From DASSNU01 sp035701265 (GTDB lineage: Bacteria > Gemmatimonadota > Gemmatimonadetes > Gemmatimonadales > Gemmatimonadaceae), in contig DASSNU010000016.1 in assembly GCA_035701265.1 (NCBI GenBank), forward strand, positions 1 to 64,000: 64,000 nucleotides of DNA, in the 5' to 3' direction. Under the pieces are notes generated by a model. It was not told the DNA's origin. It did no database searches and saw nothing but the letters and a program-made list of their open reading frames with translations. The position numbers and the translations under genes were made by a program. Shown piece by piece: positions 7,922 to 17,243 of this stretch. The stretch's first letter is position 1. Every line of letters starts with the position of its first letter.

Positions 7922-10216
7922 CTACGGTGCCGAAGCAGCGCGTTCAGCGGGGGCGAGCAGCGCCGCCGCCTGTGACACGAGCTCCGCTTCGCGCAACAGG
8001 GCATCGCTCACGCGCGCCATCTCGTGCTGCGCCTCCTTCCACTGCTTCTGCTCGATCGCCTCGCGCACGCCGGGCATGGTCTTGACGCCGTAGCCCGTGT
8101 AGTAGCCAGGCGCGTACAGCAGGTGACGGAACCACGGACGGCGCGGCAGCCCCGCGCTGTCGGTCAGCACGCGCTCCGATCGGAGAAGGAGCGCGTTCAG
8201 TCGCTCCAGCGGACGCGACGCGAGCGCCGAGCTGTCGGAGAGGGAGCCGAGCGCGCGCTCGTAGCGCCCCGCGCTCCGTGTGAGCGAATCGGCGGCATCG
8301 AGCAGCGCGTCGAATGCCAGGCGCGGGGGGAGCGGTTCCGTTTTCGGCGGCACGGTGGGTTCGCGTGGATCCATGGTCGCCTTGAAGACGCCCTCCTCGA
8401 TCTCGCGATTGCGCTCGGCCGTCTCCTTCGCCTGCGTCTCGGCCAGCGTGCGCAGCTCACCGGCGTAGCCCTGGACCGTCTCCGCCAGATCGGTGAAGTC
8501 GTACGGGAGAAGCTGTGCGTCGGCCAGGCGCATCACCGCGGTGCCCACCGTCTGTGCGAGCGCGCGCCCGTACACGAAGGACGTGTCGGAGAAGTGCGTG
8601 TACCAGTAGAAGTCATCGTACACCGAGTGGTACACGCCCCCGCCATCCTCGCCGCCGAAGCCGAGGGCGAGCGATGGGATGCCCAGGTGCTGCACGAAGG
8701 GCGTGTAGTCGGAGCCGGAGCCCAGCGCACCGATGCGCAGATCGGCGCGCGAGCGTGCCTCCTGCCGCGCCTCCCCGCCACTCGCGATGCGGCGCAACTG
8801 CGTGCGCTTCCACACGCTGAGCCCGGTCTCGGGGTCCTCGATGTCGCGCGCCACGCCGTTCAGGAACTTCTCCAGCACGTGCGAGCCGCTCGCGTTCAGG
8901 AATCCGCGTCCGTTCCCGTCGGTGTTGATGTAGATGACCGCGTGCGCGGCCAGCTCGGCGGCGTGTGCCTCGGCCCACTCGGTGGAGCCGAGCAGGCCGG
9001 GCTCCTCGCCATCCCACGCCGCGTAGATGATCGTGCGCCGCGGCTGCCACCCCTGCTTGCGCAGCTCGCCCATCGCGCGCGCTTCCTCGAGGAGCGCCGA
9101 CTGGCCGGCGATCGGATCGCCCGCGCCGTTCACCCATCCGTCGTAGTGGTTCCCGCGGATCACCCACTGATCGCCGGTTCCCTGGCCCGTGCCGGGGATG
9201 CGCGCGATCACGTCGTGCAGGGTGCGCATGTTCCAGTCAGAGCGCACGCGCAGGTGCACGCGCGCGGGGCCGGGGCCAAAGTGGTAGGTGATCGGGAGCG
9301 CGCCGCGCCAGCTCTCCGGCACGGTGCGCCCGCCCAGCGCGGCGAGGAGCGGTTGCGCATCGCCATACGAGATGGGGAGCACCGGGATCTTGGTGAGCGT
9401 CAGCGCGTCCTTTACCGCAAGGCGGTGCGCGTCCTTCGTTGCGCCCACTCCGGGCGTGAGGGGATCGCCAGGATAGGTGGGCATGTCCATCACGCTGCCG
9501 CGCTGCACGCCCTGCCTGGGGCGGTACGGTCCCTCGGGAAAGACGTCGCCGCGCGCATAGCCATCGTCCCGTGGATCGGAGTAGATGATCGTCCCCACCG
9601 CGCCGTGCTCTGCAGCCAGCTTGGGCTTGATGCCGCGCCAGGAGCCGCCGTAGCGGGCGATGACGATCGCCCCCTTCACCGAGATGCCGTTCCGCTCCAG
9701 CACCTCGTAGTCCGCGGGAATGCCGTAGTTCACGTACACCAGCGGCGCGGTCACATCGCCGTCTGCAGAATACGCGTTATACGTGGGGAGCTGCTCGCTC
9801 TGTTGGGAGGACGTGGGATCCTGCGGGAATGCGGGCTCACGCAGTGTGGCGGTGAAGTGCGTGGGCGCCACCAGCTCCACCACGCGCTCGCGCGGCGTGG
9901 GGAAGAGCACGTCGAAGCTCTCGATCTGAGCGTCCCACCCCCACTCCTTGAAGCGCGCCAGCAGCCACTGGGCGTTCTGCTGCTGGTACGGCGAGCCCAC
10001 GTGATGCGGGTGTGCGGAGAGGAGGCGCATGCTCTCCCGCATCCGGTCCGGGCTCGGGATCGCGCGGAACTTGTTCTCCCACTCGCGCTCCACGTGCGAC
10101 GACTGGGCGGTGTAGCCGCGCAACGTCGGCGGATCGGCGGACGGGAGAGCGAGAGGGAAGGGGAGGATGACAATGCCGGAGACGGCAGCGAGCATCCAGG
10201 CGGCGGACGTGCGCAT
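7922..10216 (-). CDS. Secreted M28B metallopeptidase, glutamate carboxypeptidase II/NAALADase-like
   Basis: 764 residues with an N-terminal signal peptide (about 1-26), an inserted PA domain (about 145-300), a zinc-peptidase domain (about 330-590) and a C-terminal helical dimerisation domain (about 640-760), the order seen in GCPII and transferrin-receptor-like proteins. Predicted co-catalytic zinc ligands and catalytic Glu are His357 and Asp367 (GNHYDGW, GAGDP), Glu404-Glu405 (WDGEEPG), Asp433 (INTDGN) and His530 (VYHSVYDD). It would remove acidic or other C-terminal residues from small peptides in the periplasm. ATG 10216 follows a GAGG site. Transcribed alone as far as can be seen. Confidence 0.88.
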   Translation of the reverse strand: MRTSAAWMLAAVSGIVILPFPLALPSADPPTLRGYTAQSSHVEREWENKFRAIPSPDRMRESMRLLSAHPHHVGSPYQQQNAQWLLARFKEWGWDAQIESFDVLFPTPRERVVELVAPTHFTATLREPAFPQDPTSSQQSEQLPTYNAYSADGDVTAPLVYVNYGIPADYEVLERNGISVKGAIVIARYGGSWRGIKPKLAAEHGAVGTIIYSDPRDDGYARGDVFPEGPYRPRQGVQRGSVMDMPTYPGDPLTPGVGATKDAHRLAVKDALTLTKIPVLPISYGDAQPLLAALGGRTVPESWRGALPITYHFGPGPARVHLRVRSDWNMRTLHDVIARIPGTGQGTGDQWVIRGNHYDGWVNGAGDPIAGQSALLEEARAMGELRKQGWQPRRTIIYAAWDGEEPGLLGSTEWAEAHAAELAAHAVIYINTDGNGRGFLNASGSHVLEKFLNGVARDIEDPETGLSVWKRTQLRRIASGGEARQEARSRADLRIGALGSGSDYTPFVQHLGIPSLALGFGGEDGGGVYHSVYDDFYWYTHFSDTSFVYGRALAQTVGTAVMRLADAQLLPYDFTDLAETVQGYAGELRTLAETQAKETAERNREIEEGVFKATMDPREPTVPPKTEPLPPRLAFDALLDAADSLTRSAGRYERALGSLSDSSALASRPLERLNALLLRSERVLTDSAGLPRRPWFRHLLYAPGYYTGYGVKTMPGVREAIEQKQWKEAQHEMARVSDALLREAELVSQAAALLAPAERAASAP

Positions 10217-10450
10217 GCGGTACCTCGGTGTGCGGGGGCTCGGTGAGCGCCGCGGCGTCGCTCGGGCAGCACGACTCCGTGGACGGGGCCTCGTGCCCGG
10301 CGCGCGCGCCGTAGGAGCCATCATACGCATCCCGGCGTGCGCCCGATAGGTCACCCCGGCACACACGCAAGGCGCCGCACGGCGTTCACATGGAAGCGTC
10401 TACGCGGGCGTGTGCGGAGGGCGCCGAGCATCCGGGCCCCGCGCGCGCGA

Positions 10451-12112
10451 TCAGTGCTGTGCGTACAGATGCTGGCGGGTGAACGGTAGCGAGACGCGTC
10501 CGTTCAGTGGTTTCGCGAACAGCGTCTGGTTGATGTTGATGGCGCCCGACTCGAAGTACAGCGCCGCCCCCGCCATGTAGAGCTGCCACACGCGCACCAC
10601 CGCGTCGCCCACCTGGCGCACGGCCGCGTCGCGCTGTGCCTGCAGGCGGTCGACCCACCGGCGCAGCGTGAGCGCGTAGTGCTCGCGCAGATTCTCCACG
10701 TCGCGCACCTCGAAGCCCGCGCGCTCGGCCACGAGATTCATCCGGCTCACGGGAACCAGCTCGCCGTCGGGAAAGACGTACGCGCGCCGGAAGGAGCCCG
10801 GCTGCACGAGCGCGGCGACGATGGCGCGACGCCAGAGCGGCGTGCGCGCGCCAGTGGTAGCCATGCGGTGGCCGCCCGCCGCGCCGAGGCGCTCCACCGC
10901 GGGGCGGGGCGCGAACGCCGCAACCGCGTGATCGCGCCCCGTCTCGAGCGCGGTCGCGTCATGCGCGCGAGTGATGGACGATGAGAGCTCCCCTCGCTTG
11001 CTGGCATCACGCGTGGCGCCGCCGAGTGCGAGGTGGAGCGGCAGATCGGAGGCGGCGCGCGAGATGCCGTGATTGAGAAAGAGCCCGCCCGGGTGCAGCA
11101 GTTGGAAGACGTGCGCGAAGTACTCGGCGAGATGGCTTCCGCCCACGTGCTCCACCATCCCGACGCTCACCACCTTGTCGAACCGCTCCCCCTGGATGTC
11201 GCGGTAATCCTGCTGCCTGATCTGCACGCGATCGGTGAGGGAGCGCTCGGCCGCCCAGCGTGTGGCGTGCGTCATCTGCTCGCGGCTCAACGTCACTCCG
11301 GTCACGCGGCATCCCCACCGCTCGGCCGCGTACAGCGCCAGCCCGCCCCATCCGCAGCCGATGTCGAGCAGCCGCTCTCCGGGCTGGAGGCGGAGCTTGC
11401 GGCAGATGTGCTCGAGCTTCTGTTCCTGCGCGACGTCGATGTCCTCGCGTCCCGTGCGGAAGTACGCGCAGGAGTACTGCCGGTTGCGGTCCAGCCAGAG
11501 CGCGTAGAAGTCGTTTCCCACGTCGTAGTGGTAGCGGATCGCCTCGCGGTCCCGCGCGCGGGAGTGGAGCGTGCCGTGCAGGCGTGCCCGCGAGCGCGCC
11601 ACCGCTGCTCGCCGCTGTGGCGTGCCGGCGTTCGGGGGAGACGATGCCGATCGACCGTGCGCGTCGTGCGTGTCTGCGGCTGCTGCAGGCTCCGCCGGTG
11701 CTGCCGCTTCCTGCGGCGCCGCCGTGGCAGCAGCGCGAGCGGCACGCACGCGCCCGGGAAGGCGCGGCAGTCGTATCACGTCCCATGCAATCGATGCGAG
11801 CTCGCGCATCCGCCATGGCCGGTCGAGCGCGCCGCCCAGCAGCGCGATCGCCTCGTGCACGTCGCCGTCCACATCGATGTGCCGTTGCACATACGCTTCG
11901 CCGAACGACCGCTCCACGGGCGGCCGCAGCAGGCGGCGCAGGACGGCCGGGTGATGCAGCCGCAGCGTGAAGCGTGCGTCGCCGTCGGCTGGGAGGAGCG
12001 TGGCGTCCCAGAGCTGCACGCTGAACGGACGCGGCGCGGGGAACAGGCGATCGATCACGCGCCGCGCGCGAGCGACGACGCGCTTGCGGCGGTGTTCAGG
12101 CGTGGGCGACAT
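10451..12112 (-). CDS. cfa: Cyclopropane-fatty-acyl-phospholipid synthase with two low-complexity insertions
   Basis: SAM-dependent methyltransferase that adds a methylene bridge to unsaturated acyl chains of membrane phospholipids. The SAM-binding motif is LLDIGCGWGG (about 248-257), followed by VSVGMVEHVG and the family-typical YVFPDGELVPVS. At 553 residues it is well above the roughly 400 of typical enzymes. The excess lies in an Ala/Pro-rich linker (about 121-175) and a second insertion (about 352-438) between the FLNHGI and YVFPDGEL motifs. Start ATG 12112 has GGAGAGG upstream. It precedes nothing in the same operon that explains its regulation. Confidence 0.88.
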   Translation of the reverse strand: MSPTPEHRRKRVVARARRVIDRLFPAPRPFSVQLWDATLLPADGDARFTLRLHHPAVLRRLLRPPVERSFGEAYVQRHIDVDGDVHEAIALLGGALDRPWRMRELASIAWDVIRLPRLPGRVRAARAAATAAPQEAAAPAEPAAAADTHDAHGRSASSPPNAGTPQRRAAVARSRARLHGTLHSRARDREAIRYHYDVGNDFYALWLDRNRQYSCAYFRTGREDIDVAQEQKLEHICRKLRLQPGERLLDIGCGWGGLALYAAERWGCRVTGVTLSREQMTHATRWAAERSLTDRVQIRQQDYRDIQGERFDKVVSVGMVEHVGGSHLAEYFAHVFQLLHPGGLFLNHGISRAASDLPLHLALGGATRDASKRGELSSSITRAHDATALETGRDHAVAAFAPRPAVERLGAAGGHRMATTGARTPLWRRAIVAALVQPGSFRRAYVFPDGELVPVSRMNLVAERAGFEVRDVENLREHYALTLRRWVDRLQAQRDAAVRQVGDAVVRVWQLYMAGAALYFESGAININQTLFAKPLNGRVSLPFTRQHLYAQH

Positions 12113-12203
12113 CGGGACCTCTCCGGGAGCAGTGCGGTCAGACCGCGCCGTGGAACGGCGCGCGACAACGGAGGCTGCACGAAGGGTGCCGCGAGCGGCG
12201 CGA

Positions 12204-13574
12204 TCAACCTCCCGCACGTGGCGCGTCGGCGTCCGCGCCGCGCGCCGTGCCGCCGCGCGCCGTGCCGCCGCGCGCCGTGCCGCCACGCGCCGCGCGCGCG
12301 GCCGCGCGCTGGAGCCGCGCGAGGTACATCGCGGCCGCGAGCCGCCGCGCCGGGCCCACCATGCGGAGCTCCACCGACGTGGCGCCGTAGAACACGATGC
12401 CGCGCCGCGGCCCGAGTGAGATGGCGCACGGTACGGCGGGCGCCGCGCGGTACGGGGTGCCGAGCCCCGCCGGAAGCGGCTCGACGAAACGTCGCGCCAG
12501 GTAGGCGCCCTGCCGGATCGCGTCGTCGGCGCGGCGCTCCACGTCGCGCGGCTCGCCGCGCTCGTCCACGATGCGCGCGGCCTCTCCGGCCGCGTACATG
12601 CCGGGCGCCGTGGCGACATCGAGGTACGGGGTGACGGAGATCTGTCCGGAAGGCGCGCAGGGGAGCGCGAGCGTCGCGACGAGTGGCGATGGGCGCACGC
12701 CCGCTGCCCACACCGCCACGTCGAACGGGAGCGCGATGCTCTCGTCCAGGAGCAGGCGGTCGCCATCCAGCCGGCGCACCGCGCGTCCCACCAGCACTTC
12801 GACTCCCAGCTCGCCGAGCACGCGGCGCACGCGCCGCGCGGGTGCGGCGTGCACGCCAGGCAGGATGCGCTCTGCGCGCTCGACGATCGTGACTGTCACG
12901 CGCGCCCCCGCGATGCGCGTGCAGGCGAGCGCCGCTCCCCACTCCACGCCGGAGAGCCCCCCGCCCACCACGACGACGCGCACCATCCCCGAGCGCGTGG
13001 CGTGCAGCACGCGCAGCCGCTGCCGGAGCGCGAGCGCGTCCTCCACCACGCGCGCCGGCATCACGCGTCCGTCTCCCTCGAGCGCGGCAGGAACATCGCG
13101 CGCGCCACCGGTCGCGAGGACCAGCCGGTCGTACGGCACGACGAGACCGTTGGCCAGGTGCACGACCTTCTGCGCGGCGTCCACGCGCGTCGCGGCGACG
13201 GCGTGCCACTGCGCGCCCAGTGCATCCAGGTGCGGCGCGAGCGGCAGGCGGAGCGCGTCCAGCGACTGTCCGTCGCCAAGCGCTTCGTGCGCGAGCGGAC
13301 GGTACGTGTGATCGGGGCGCGGCTCGACGACCGTCACCTCACCCGGGCGGAAGCGGCCGCGCGCGCGCGCCAGCCCGTGCAGGAGCGCGAGCCCGGTGAA
13401 GGAGCATCCCACGAGCACCGTGCGTCGGGCGTGCGCGGCCGGGGGTGCCGTGTAGGGGGGGAGCGAGACCTCGTGATCCGTGTGCGCGGGCCGATCCTCC
13501 CGGAGAGCGCGGTGGGTGCCGTGGCGCGAGGACCATCCCCGCGCGCCGTTGAGTTTGCGTCCACGCACGGGCAT
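12204..13574 (-). CDS. FAD/NAD(P)-dependent oxidoreductase, NDH-2-like
   Basis: About 456 residues with two dinucleotide-binding folds. The first is VLVGCSFTGLALL, in which the second Gly of GxGxxG is Ser; the second is VVVVGGGLSGVEWG. Later come VWAAGVRPSP and MYAAGEAARIV, the last FAD contact normally reading GD. This arrangement resembles type II NADH dehydrogenases, which pass electrons from NADH to quinone at the inner membrane face. The C-terminus is basic and carries a 15-bp tandem repeat coding ARGGT units. The start is uncertain: ATG 13574 adds about 50 residues before the first fold, and GTG at the VLVGCS segment is an alternative. Divergent from the cobA-hemD gene 44 bases away. 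Confidence 0.72.
   Translation of the reverse strand: MPVRGRKLNGARGWSSRHGTHRALREDRPAHTDHEVSLPPYTAPPAAHARRTVLVGCSFTGLALLHGLARARGRFRPGEVTVVEPRPDHTYRPLAHEALGDGQSLDALRLPLAPHLDALGAQWHAVAATRVDAAQKVVHLANGLVVPYDRLVLATGGARDVPAALEGDGRVMPARVVEDALALRQRLRVLHATRSGMVRVVVVGGGLSGVEWGAALACTRIAGARVTVTIVERAERILPGVHAAPARRVRRVLGELGVEVLVGRAVRRLDGDRLLLDESIALPFDVAVWAAGVRPSPLVATLALPCAPSGQISVTPYLDVATAPGMYAAGEAARIVDERGEPRDVERRADDAIRQGAYLARRFVEPLPAGLGTPYRAAPAVPCAISLGPRRGIVFYGATSVELRMVGPARRLAAAMYLARLQRAAARAARGGTARGGTARGGTARGADADAPRAGG
12241..12285 (-). repeat. Three tandem 15-bp units near the 3' end of the NDH-2-like gene
   Basis: Units at 12241-12255, 12256-12270 and 12271-12285 differ only at the last base. They encode a repeated five-residue GTARG pattern close to the C-terminus, in frame. 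Confidence 0.85.
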
Positions 13575-13618
13575 CTTCGCTGGATGCCCGTTTCCGCTTC
13601 ATCTGCCGGCTGCTCTCC

Positions 13619-15157
13619 ATGAGCGCCCGCGGCATTGTCTACCTGGTGGGCGCCGGCCCCGGCGACCCGGGGCTCCTCACGGTGCGCGCGCGCGAGCTGC
13701 TCGACGACTGCGATGCCATCGTGCACGACGCGCTCGTCAACGCGGACATCCTGCCTGCGCCGGGCTCATCGCGCAAGGAGGCGCCGGAGCTGCACTTCGT
13801 GGGGAAGCGCGGCGGGGCGCCCTCCACGCCGCAGGAGGCGATCACCGCGCTGCTCGTGGAGCTCGCGCGCGCGGGGAAGCGCGTGGTGCGCCTCAAGGGG
13901 GGCGATCCGTTCGTGTTCGGGCGCGGGAGCGAGGAGGCGCAGGCGCTCGCCGCAGCCGGGATTCCCTTCGAGGTGGTGCCAGGGGTGACGGCCGGAATCG
14001 CCGCGAGCGCGTACGCGGGCATTCCGGTCACGCATCGCGGCGTGTCCACGTCGGTCACCTTCGTGACCGGACACGAGGACCCGGCCAAGGGAGAGAGCGA
14101 TACCGACTGGAGCGCGCTCGCACGCGCCGGGGGAACGCTCGTGCTGTACATGGGCGTCGCGCGTCTTGCGCCCATCATGGATGCCCTTCGCGCGGGGGGA
14201 CGGCCGGGGAGCACGCCTGCGGCTGTCGTCGAGTGGGGAACGTACCCGCGCCAGCGCACGGTGACGGCGACGGTGGACACGATCGCCGAACGCGCGGCGG
14301 CGGAGGGAATCTCGGCGCCGGCCATCACGATCGTGGGCGGCGTGGTTGCGCTGCGCGAGGAGATCGCCTGGTGGGAACGGCGCCCGCTCGCCGGCCGCCG
14401 CGTGATCGTCACCCGCGCGCGCGATCAGGCGTCCGTGCTGGTGGCGCGGCTCCGCGCGCTTGGCGCGGAGGTGATCGAGGCACCGGCCATCCGCGTGGAA
14501 CGCGTCCATGGCGCCGATGTGGAGCACGCGCTCGGTGCGCTCGGCTCCTTCGACTGGGTGGTCTTCACCAGCCAGAACGCGGTGGTGCACTTCTGGGAGG
14601 CGCTGCGCGCGCGCGGGCGCGACGCGCGTGCCTTCGCCGGCGCGCGTGTGGCCGCGGTGGGGCCGGCTACCGCGGACGCGCTGATTGCCTGCGGGATCTC
14701 CGCCGACGTGCTCCCCGAGCGGTTCGTGGCGGCGGAGCTCCCCGCCGCGATGGCCGCGCAGGGAGCGCTCACCGGCGCGCGCGTGCTCTTTCCCCGCGGG
14801 GCGAGCGCGCGCGACACCGTGCCTGCGGCGCTCCGGGAGATGGGCGCGACCGTACTCGAGGCGTGCGTCTATCGCACCGTGCCGGGCGACGCGAGCGATG
14901 GGGAGGGCACGACGCTGCGTGCGGAGACGCAGGCCGATCTCGTCACCTTCACCTCCAGCTCCACCGTGCGGAACTACGTGGAGCGCGTGGGACGCGAGCA
15001 CGCAACGCGCATTCCGGCGGTGTCGATCGGTCCCGTCACCAGCGCGACTGCACGCGAGATGGGAATACCGCTGCACGCGGAAGCGAGCGAGGCGACCATC
15101 GACGCGCTGGTGGACGCCGTGGTGCGCGTGCTGCGGCGTGATGGAGGAGACGCATGA
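13619..15157 (+). CDS. cobA-hemD: Uroporphyrinogen-III C-methyltransferase / uroporphyrinogen-III synthase fusion (CobA-HemD)
   Basis: 512 residues in two domains. Residues 1-255 are a SUMT/CobA methyltransferase: VYLVGAGPGDPGLLT, VRLKGGDPFVFGRG and TAGIAASAYAGIPVTHR. Residues about 260-505 are HemD, which closes hydroxymethylbilane into uroporphyrinogen III (FTSQNAV, FTSSSTV). The fused protein thus makes uroporphyrinogen III and can divert it to precorrin-2 for siroheme or cobalamin. ATG 13619 gives a start four residues before the first strand. It overlaps hemC by four bases (ATGA) with a GGAGG before it, so the two are coupled. The gene for glutamyl-tRNA reductase is not nearby. Confidence 0.92.
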   Translation: MSARGIVYLVGAGPGDPGLLTVRARELLDDCDAIVHDALVNADILPAPGSSRKEAPELHFVGKRGGAPSTPQEAITALLVELARAGKRVVRLKGGDPFVFGRGSEEAQALAAAGIPFEVVPGVTAGIAASAYAGIPVTHRGVSTSVTFVTGHEDPAKGESDTDWSALARAGGTLVLYMGVARLAPIMDALRAGGRPGSTPAAVVEWGTYPRQRTVTATVDTIAERAAAEGISAPAITIVGGVVALREEIAWWERRPLAGRRVIVTRARDQASVLVARLRALGAEVIEAPAIRVERVHGADVEHALGALGSFDWVVFTSQNAVVHFWEALRARGRDARAFAGARVAAVGPATADALIACGISADVLPERFVAAELPAAMAAQGALTGARVLFPRGASARDTVPAALREMGATVLEACVYRTVPGDASDGEGTTLRAETQADLVTFTSSSTVRNYVERVGREHATRIPAVSIGPVTSATAREMGIPLHAEASEATIDALVDAVVRVLRRDGGDA

Positions 15158-16221
15158 CGCCCTCGCGTGGCAGCGCTGGCCGCGGCGCGGGTAATGGCAC
15201 CGCGGGGCGGAGCGCGCGCGCTTCATCGAGCCGGAGTGCGGAGTCGCGCGAGAGCGCGGCGTTGCAATCCGATGTCGTGCGCATCGCCACGCGCGGCTCG
15301 GAGCTGGCGCTGCGGCAGGCGCGCATGGTGCAGCACCGCCTCGAGGCGCAGGGGTGCGTCGCGGAGCTCGTCACCTTCCGCACCACCGGCGATCGCAAGC
15401 TCGATGAGCCGCTGAGCGCGATCGGCGGGAAGGGACTGTTCACCGCCGAGCTGGAACGCGCGCTCGCCGCGGGGAAGGTCGACTGCTGCGTGCACTCGCT
15501 CAAGGATCTCCCCACCGAGATGCCCGCGGAGCTTCCGGTGGTGGCCATCCTCGAGCGCGAGGACCCGCGCGACGTGCTCGTGGTGAACGACACGATCGTG
15601 GCCGAGGGGATCGCCGATCTGCCGCGCGGATCGCGCGTGGGGACGTCGAGCCTGCGGCGGCGCGCGCAGCTTCTGCATCTGCGCGCCGATCTGGACGTGG
15701 TGGACCTGCGCGGCAACGTCCCCACGCGCCTTCGCAAGGTGGATGACGGGCAGGTGCACGCCGCGATCCTCGCCGGCGCGGGGCTCAAGCGGCTGGACGT
15801 GCAGCAACGTATCGACGCCTGGCTCGATGCGCCGGCGTGGCTCCCCGCTGCGGGGCAGGGCGCGGTGGCCGTGCAGGCGCGCGCGGACGACACGCGGATG
15901 GCTGCCCTTCTCGCTCCCCTCGACCACGCCGCCACGCGCGCCGCAGTGACCGCCGAGCGCGCGCTCCTCGCCGCGCTCCAGGGAGGGTGCCAGGTGCCGA
16001 TCGGCGCACTGGTGATCGAATCGCCCACCGGCGGCGTGCTGCATGCCTTCGTGGCGGACGTGCGCGGAACGCGGATGGTGCGCGGCGAGCTGGCGGTGGA
16101 CGCTGCCGATCCGGCGGCGAGCGGCGCGCGTCTGGCGGCGGAGCTGCTGCGGCGCGGGGGAGACGAGATTCTCTCGGAGCTGCGGGCGCTGGAGCGGGTG
16201 CCGTCGCCGCAGCCGGAGTGA
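15154..16221 (+). CDS. hemC: Hydroxymethylbilane synthase (porphobilinogen deaminase)
   Basis: Condenses four porphobilinogens into hydroxymethylbilane, the substrate of the HemD domain encoded just upstream. Family motifs are IATRGSELALRQA, GGKGLFTAELE, VHSLKDLPTE, GTSSLRRRAQL and LRGNVPTRL. The dipyrromethane cofactor Cys lies in LQGGCQVPIGA. A 40-residue Ser/Arg-rich leader precedes the usual start, and an internal start near the IATRGS segment is possible. ATG 15154 is kept because of the ATGA overlap and ribosome site. It is followed after 19 bases by hemB. Confidence 0.93.
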   Translation: MTPSRGSAGRGAGNGTAGRSARASSSRSAESRESAALQSDVVRIATRGSELALRQARMVQHRLEAQGCVAELVTFRTTGDRKLDEPLSAIGGKGLFTAELERALAAGKVDCCVHSLKDLPTEMPAELPVVAILEREDPRDVLVVNDTIVAEGIADLPRGSRVGTSSLRRRAQLLHLRADLDVVDLRGNVPTRLRKVDDGQVHAAILAGAGLKRLDVQQRIDAWLDAPAWLPAAGQGAVAVQARADDTRMAALLAPLDHAATRAAVTAERALLAALQGGCQVPIGALVIESPTGGVLHAFVADVRGTRMVRGELAVDAADPAASGARLAAELLRRGGDEILSELRALERVPSPQPE

Positions 16222-16240
16222 AGTGGTATATCTTCCCTCC

Positions 16241-17233
16241 ATGCCGCGCTTCCCCCTCTACCGCCCGCGCCGCCTCCGCCGCACGGCCGCGCTCCGCGCG
16301 CTCACGCGCGAGACGCATCTCGACCCGTCGCAGCTCATCCTGCCGCTCTTCGTCCGCTCCGGCAGCGGCGTCCGGCGGCCGGTCGAGGCCATGCCGGGCG
16401 TGGCGCAAACATCCGTGGACGAGATGCTGCGCGACGCGCGCGCGGCGGCGGAGGCGGGGGTGGGTGGCGTGCTCCTCTTCGGCATCCCCGACCGGAAAGA
16501 TGCCTCCGGCACTACCTCGCGCGACCCCGACGGCCCGGTGCCGCGCGCCGTCCGCGCGCTCCGCAAGGAGCTGCCCGATCTGGTCGTCATCACCGACGTC
16601 TGTCTCTGCGAGTACACCGATCACGGCCACTGCGGCGTGCTGCGCGATGGCGACGTGGACAACGACGAGACGCTCGGCTTGCTGGCCGACCAGGCGCTGG
16701 TCCACGCGCGCGCCGGCGCGCACCTGGTGGCGCCGAGCGACATGATGGATGGCCGCGTGGGGGCGATCCGCTCCGCGCTCGACCGTGACGGCCGCGACGA
16801 CGTGGGCATTCTCGCGTACTCCGCGAAATACGCGTCGGCGTTCTACGGTCCCTTTCGCGAGGCGGCCGAGTCGGCGCCGCGCGTGGGCGACCGGCGCGGG
16901 TATCAGATGGATCCCGCCAACGCGGACGAGGCGCTGCGCGAGGTGCGGCTGGACATCGAGGAGGGCGCGGACGCGATCATGGTGAAGCCGGCAGGGCCGT
17001 ATCTCGACATCGTGTCGCGCGTGAAGGCAGCCACCGGATATCCGCTCGCCGCCTATCAGGTGAGTGGCGAATTCGCTATGATTGAGGCGGCGGCCGAACG
17101 CGGGTGGATCGACCGCGAGCGCGCGATGCTCGAGTCGCTGTTGGGCATCCGCCGCGCCGGCGCCGACATGATCATCACGTACTTCGCCACTCACGCCGCC
17201 CGCGCGCTCCGCGCCGGCACGGGTGCGCCGTAG
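16241..17233 (+). CDS. hemB: Delta-aminolevulinic acid dehydratase (porphobilinogen synthase)
   Basis: 330 residues. Joins two 5-aminolevulinates into porphobilinogen, feeding HemC. It has the cysteine-rich metal site DVCLCEYTDHGHCG, which marks the zinc-dependent class. The Schiff-base lysines are in YSAKYASAFYGPFR and MVKPAGPYLDI. ATG 16241 lacks an obvious ribosome site, and a TATATC hexamer sits at 16227-16232, only 8 bases before the start codon. A leaderless internal transcript is therefore possible in addition to read-through from hemC. Confidence 0.94.
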   Translation: MPRFPLYRPRRLRRTAALRALTRETHLDPSQLILPLFVRSGSGVRRPVEAMPGVAQTSVDEMLRDARAAAEAGVGGVLLFGIPDRKDASGTTSRDPDGPVPRAVRALRKELPDLVVITDVCLCEYTDHGHCGVLRDGDVDNDETLGLLADQALVHARAGAHLVAPSDMMDGRVGAIRSALDRDGRDDVGILAYSAKYASAFYGPFREAAESAPRVGDRRGYQMDPANADEALREVRLDIEEGADAIMVKPAGPYLDIVSRVKAATGYPLAAYQVSGEFAMIEAAAERGWIDRERAMLESLLGIRRAGADMIITYFATHAARALRAGTGAP

Positions 17234-17243
17234 GAGACACCAC

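Noticed and set aside
8024..10246. A 740-codon open frame antisense to the M28 peptidase gene
   Set aside because: The other strand has full peptidase motifs; long antisense frames are expected at about 70 % GC and this one has no recognisable domain.
13766..15226. A 486-codon open frame antisense to cobA-hemD
   Set aside because: The sense frame has complete CobA and HemD motifs.
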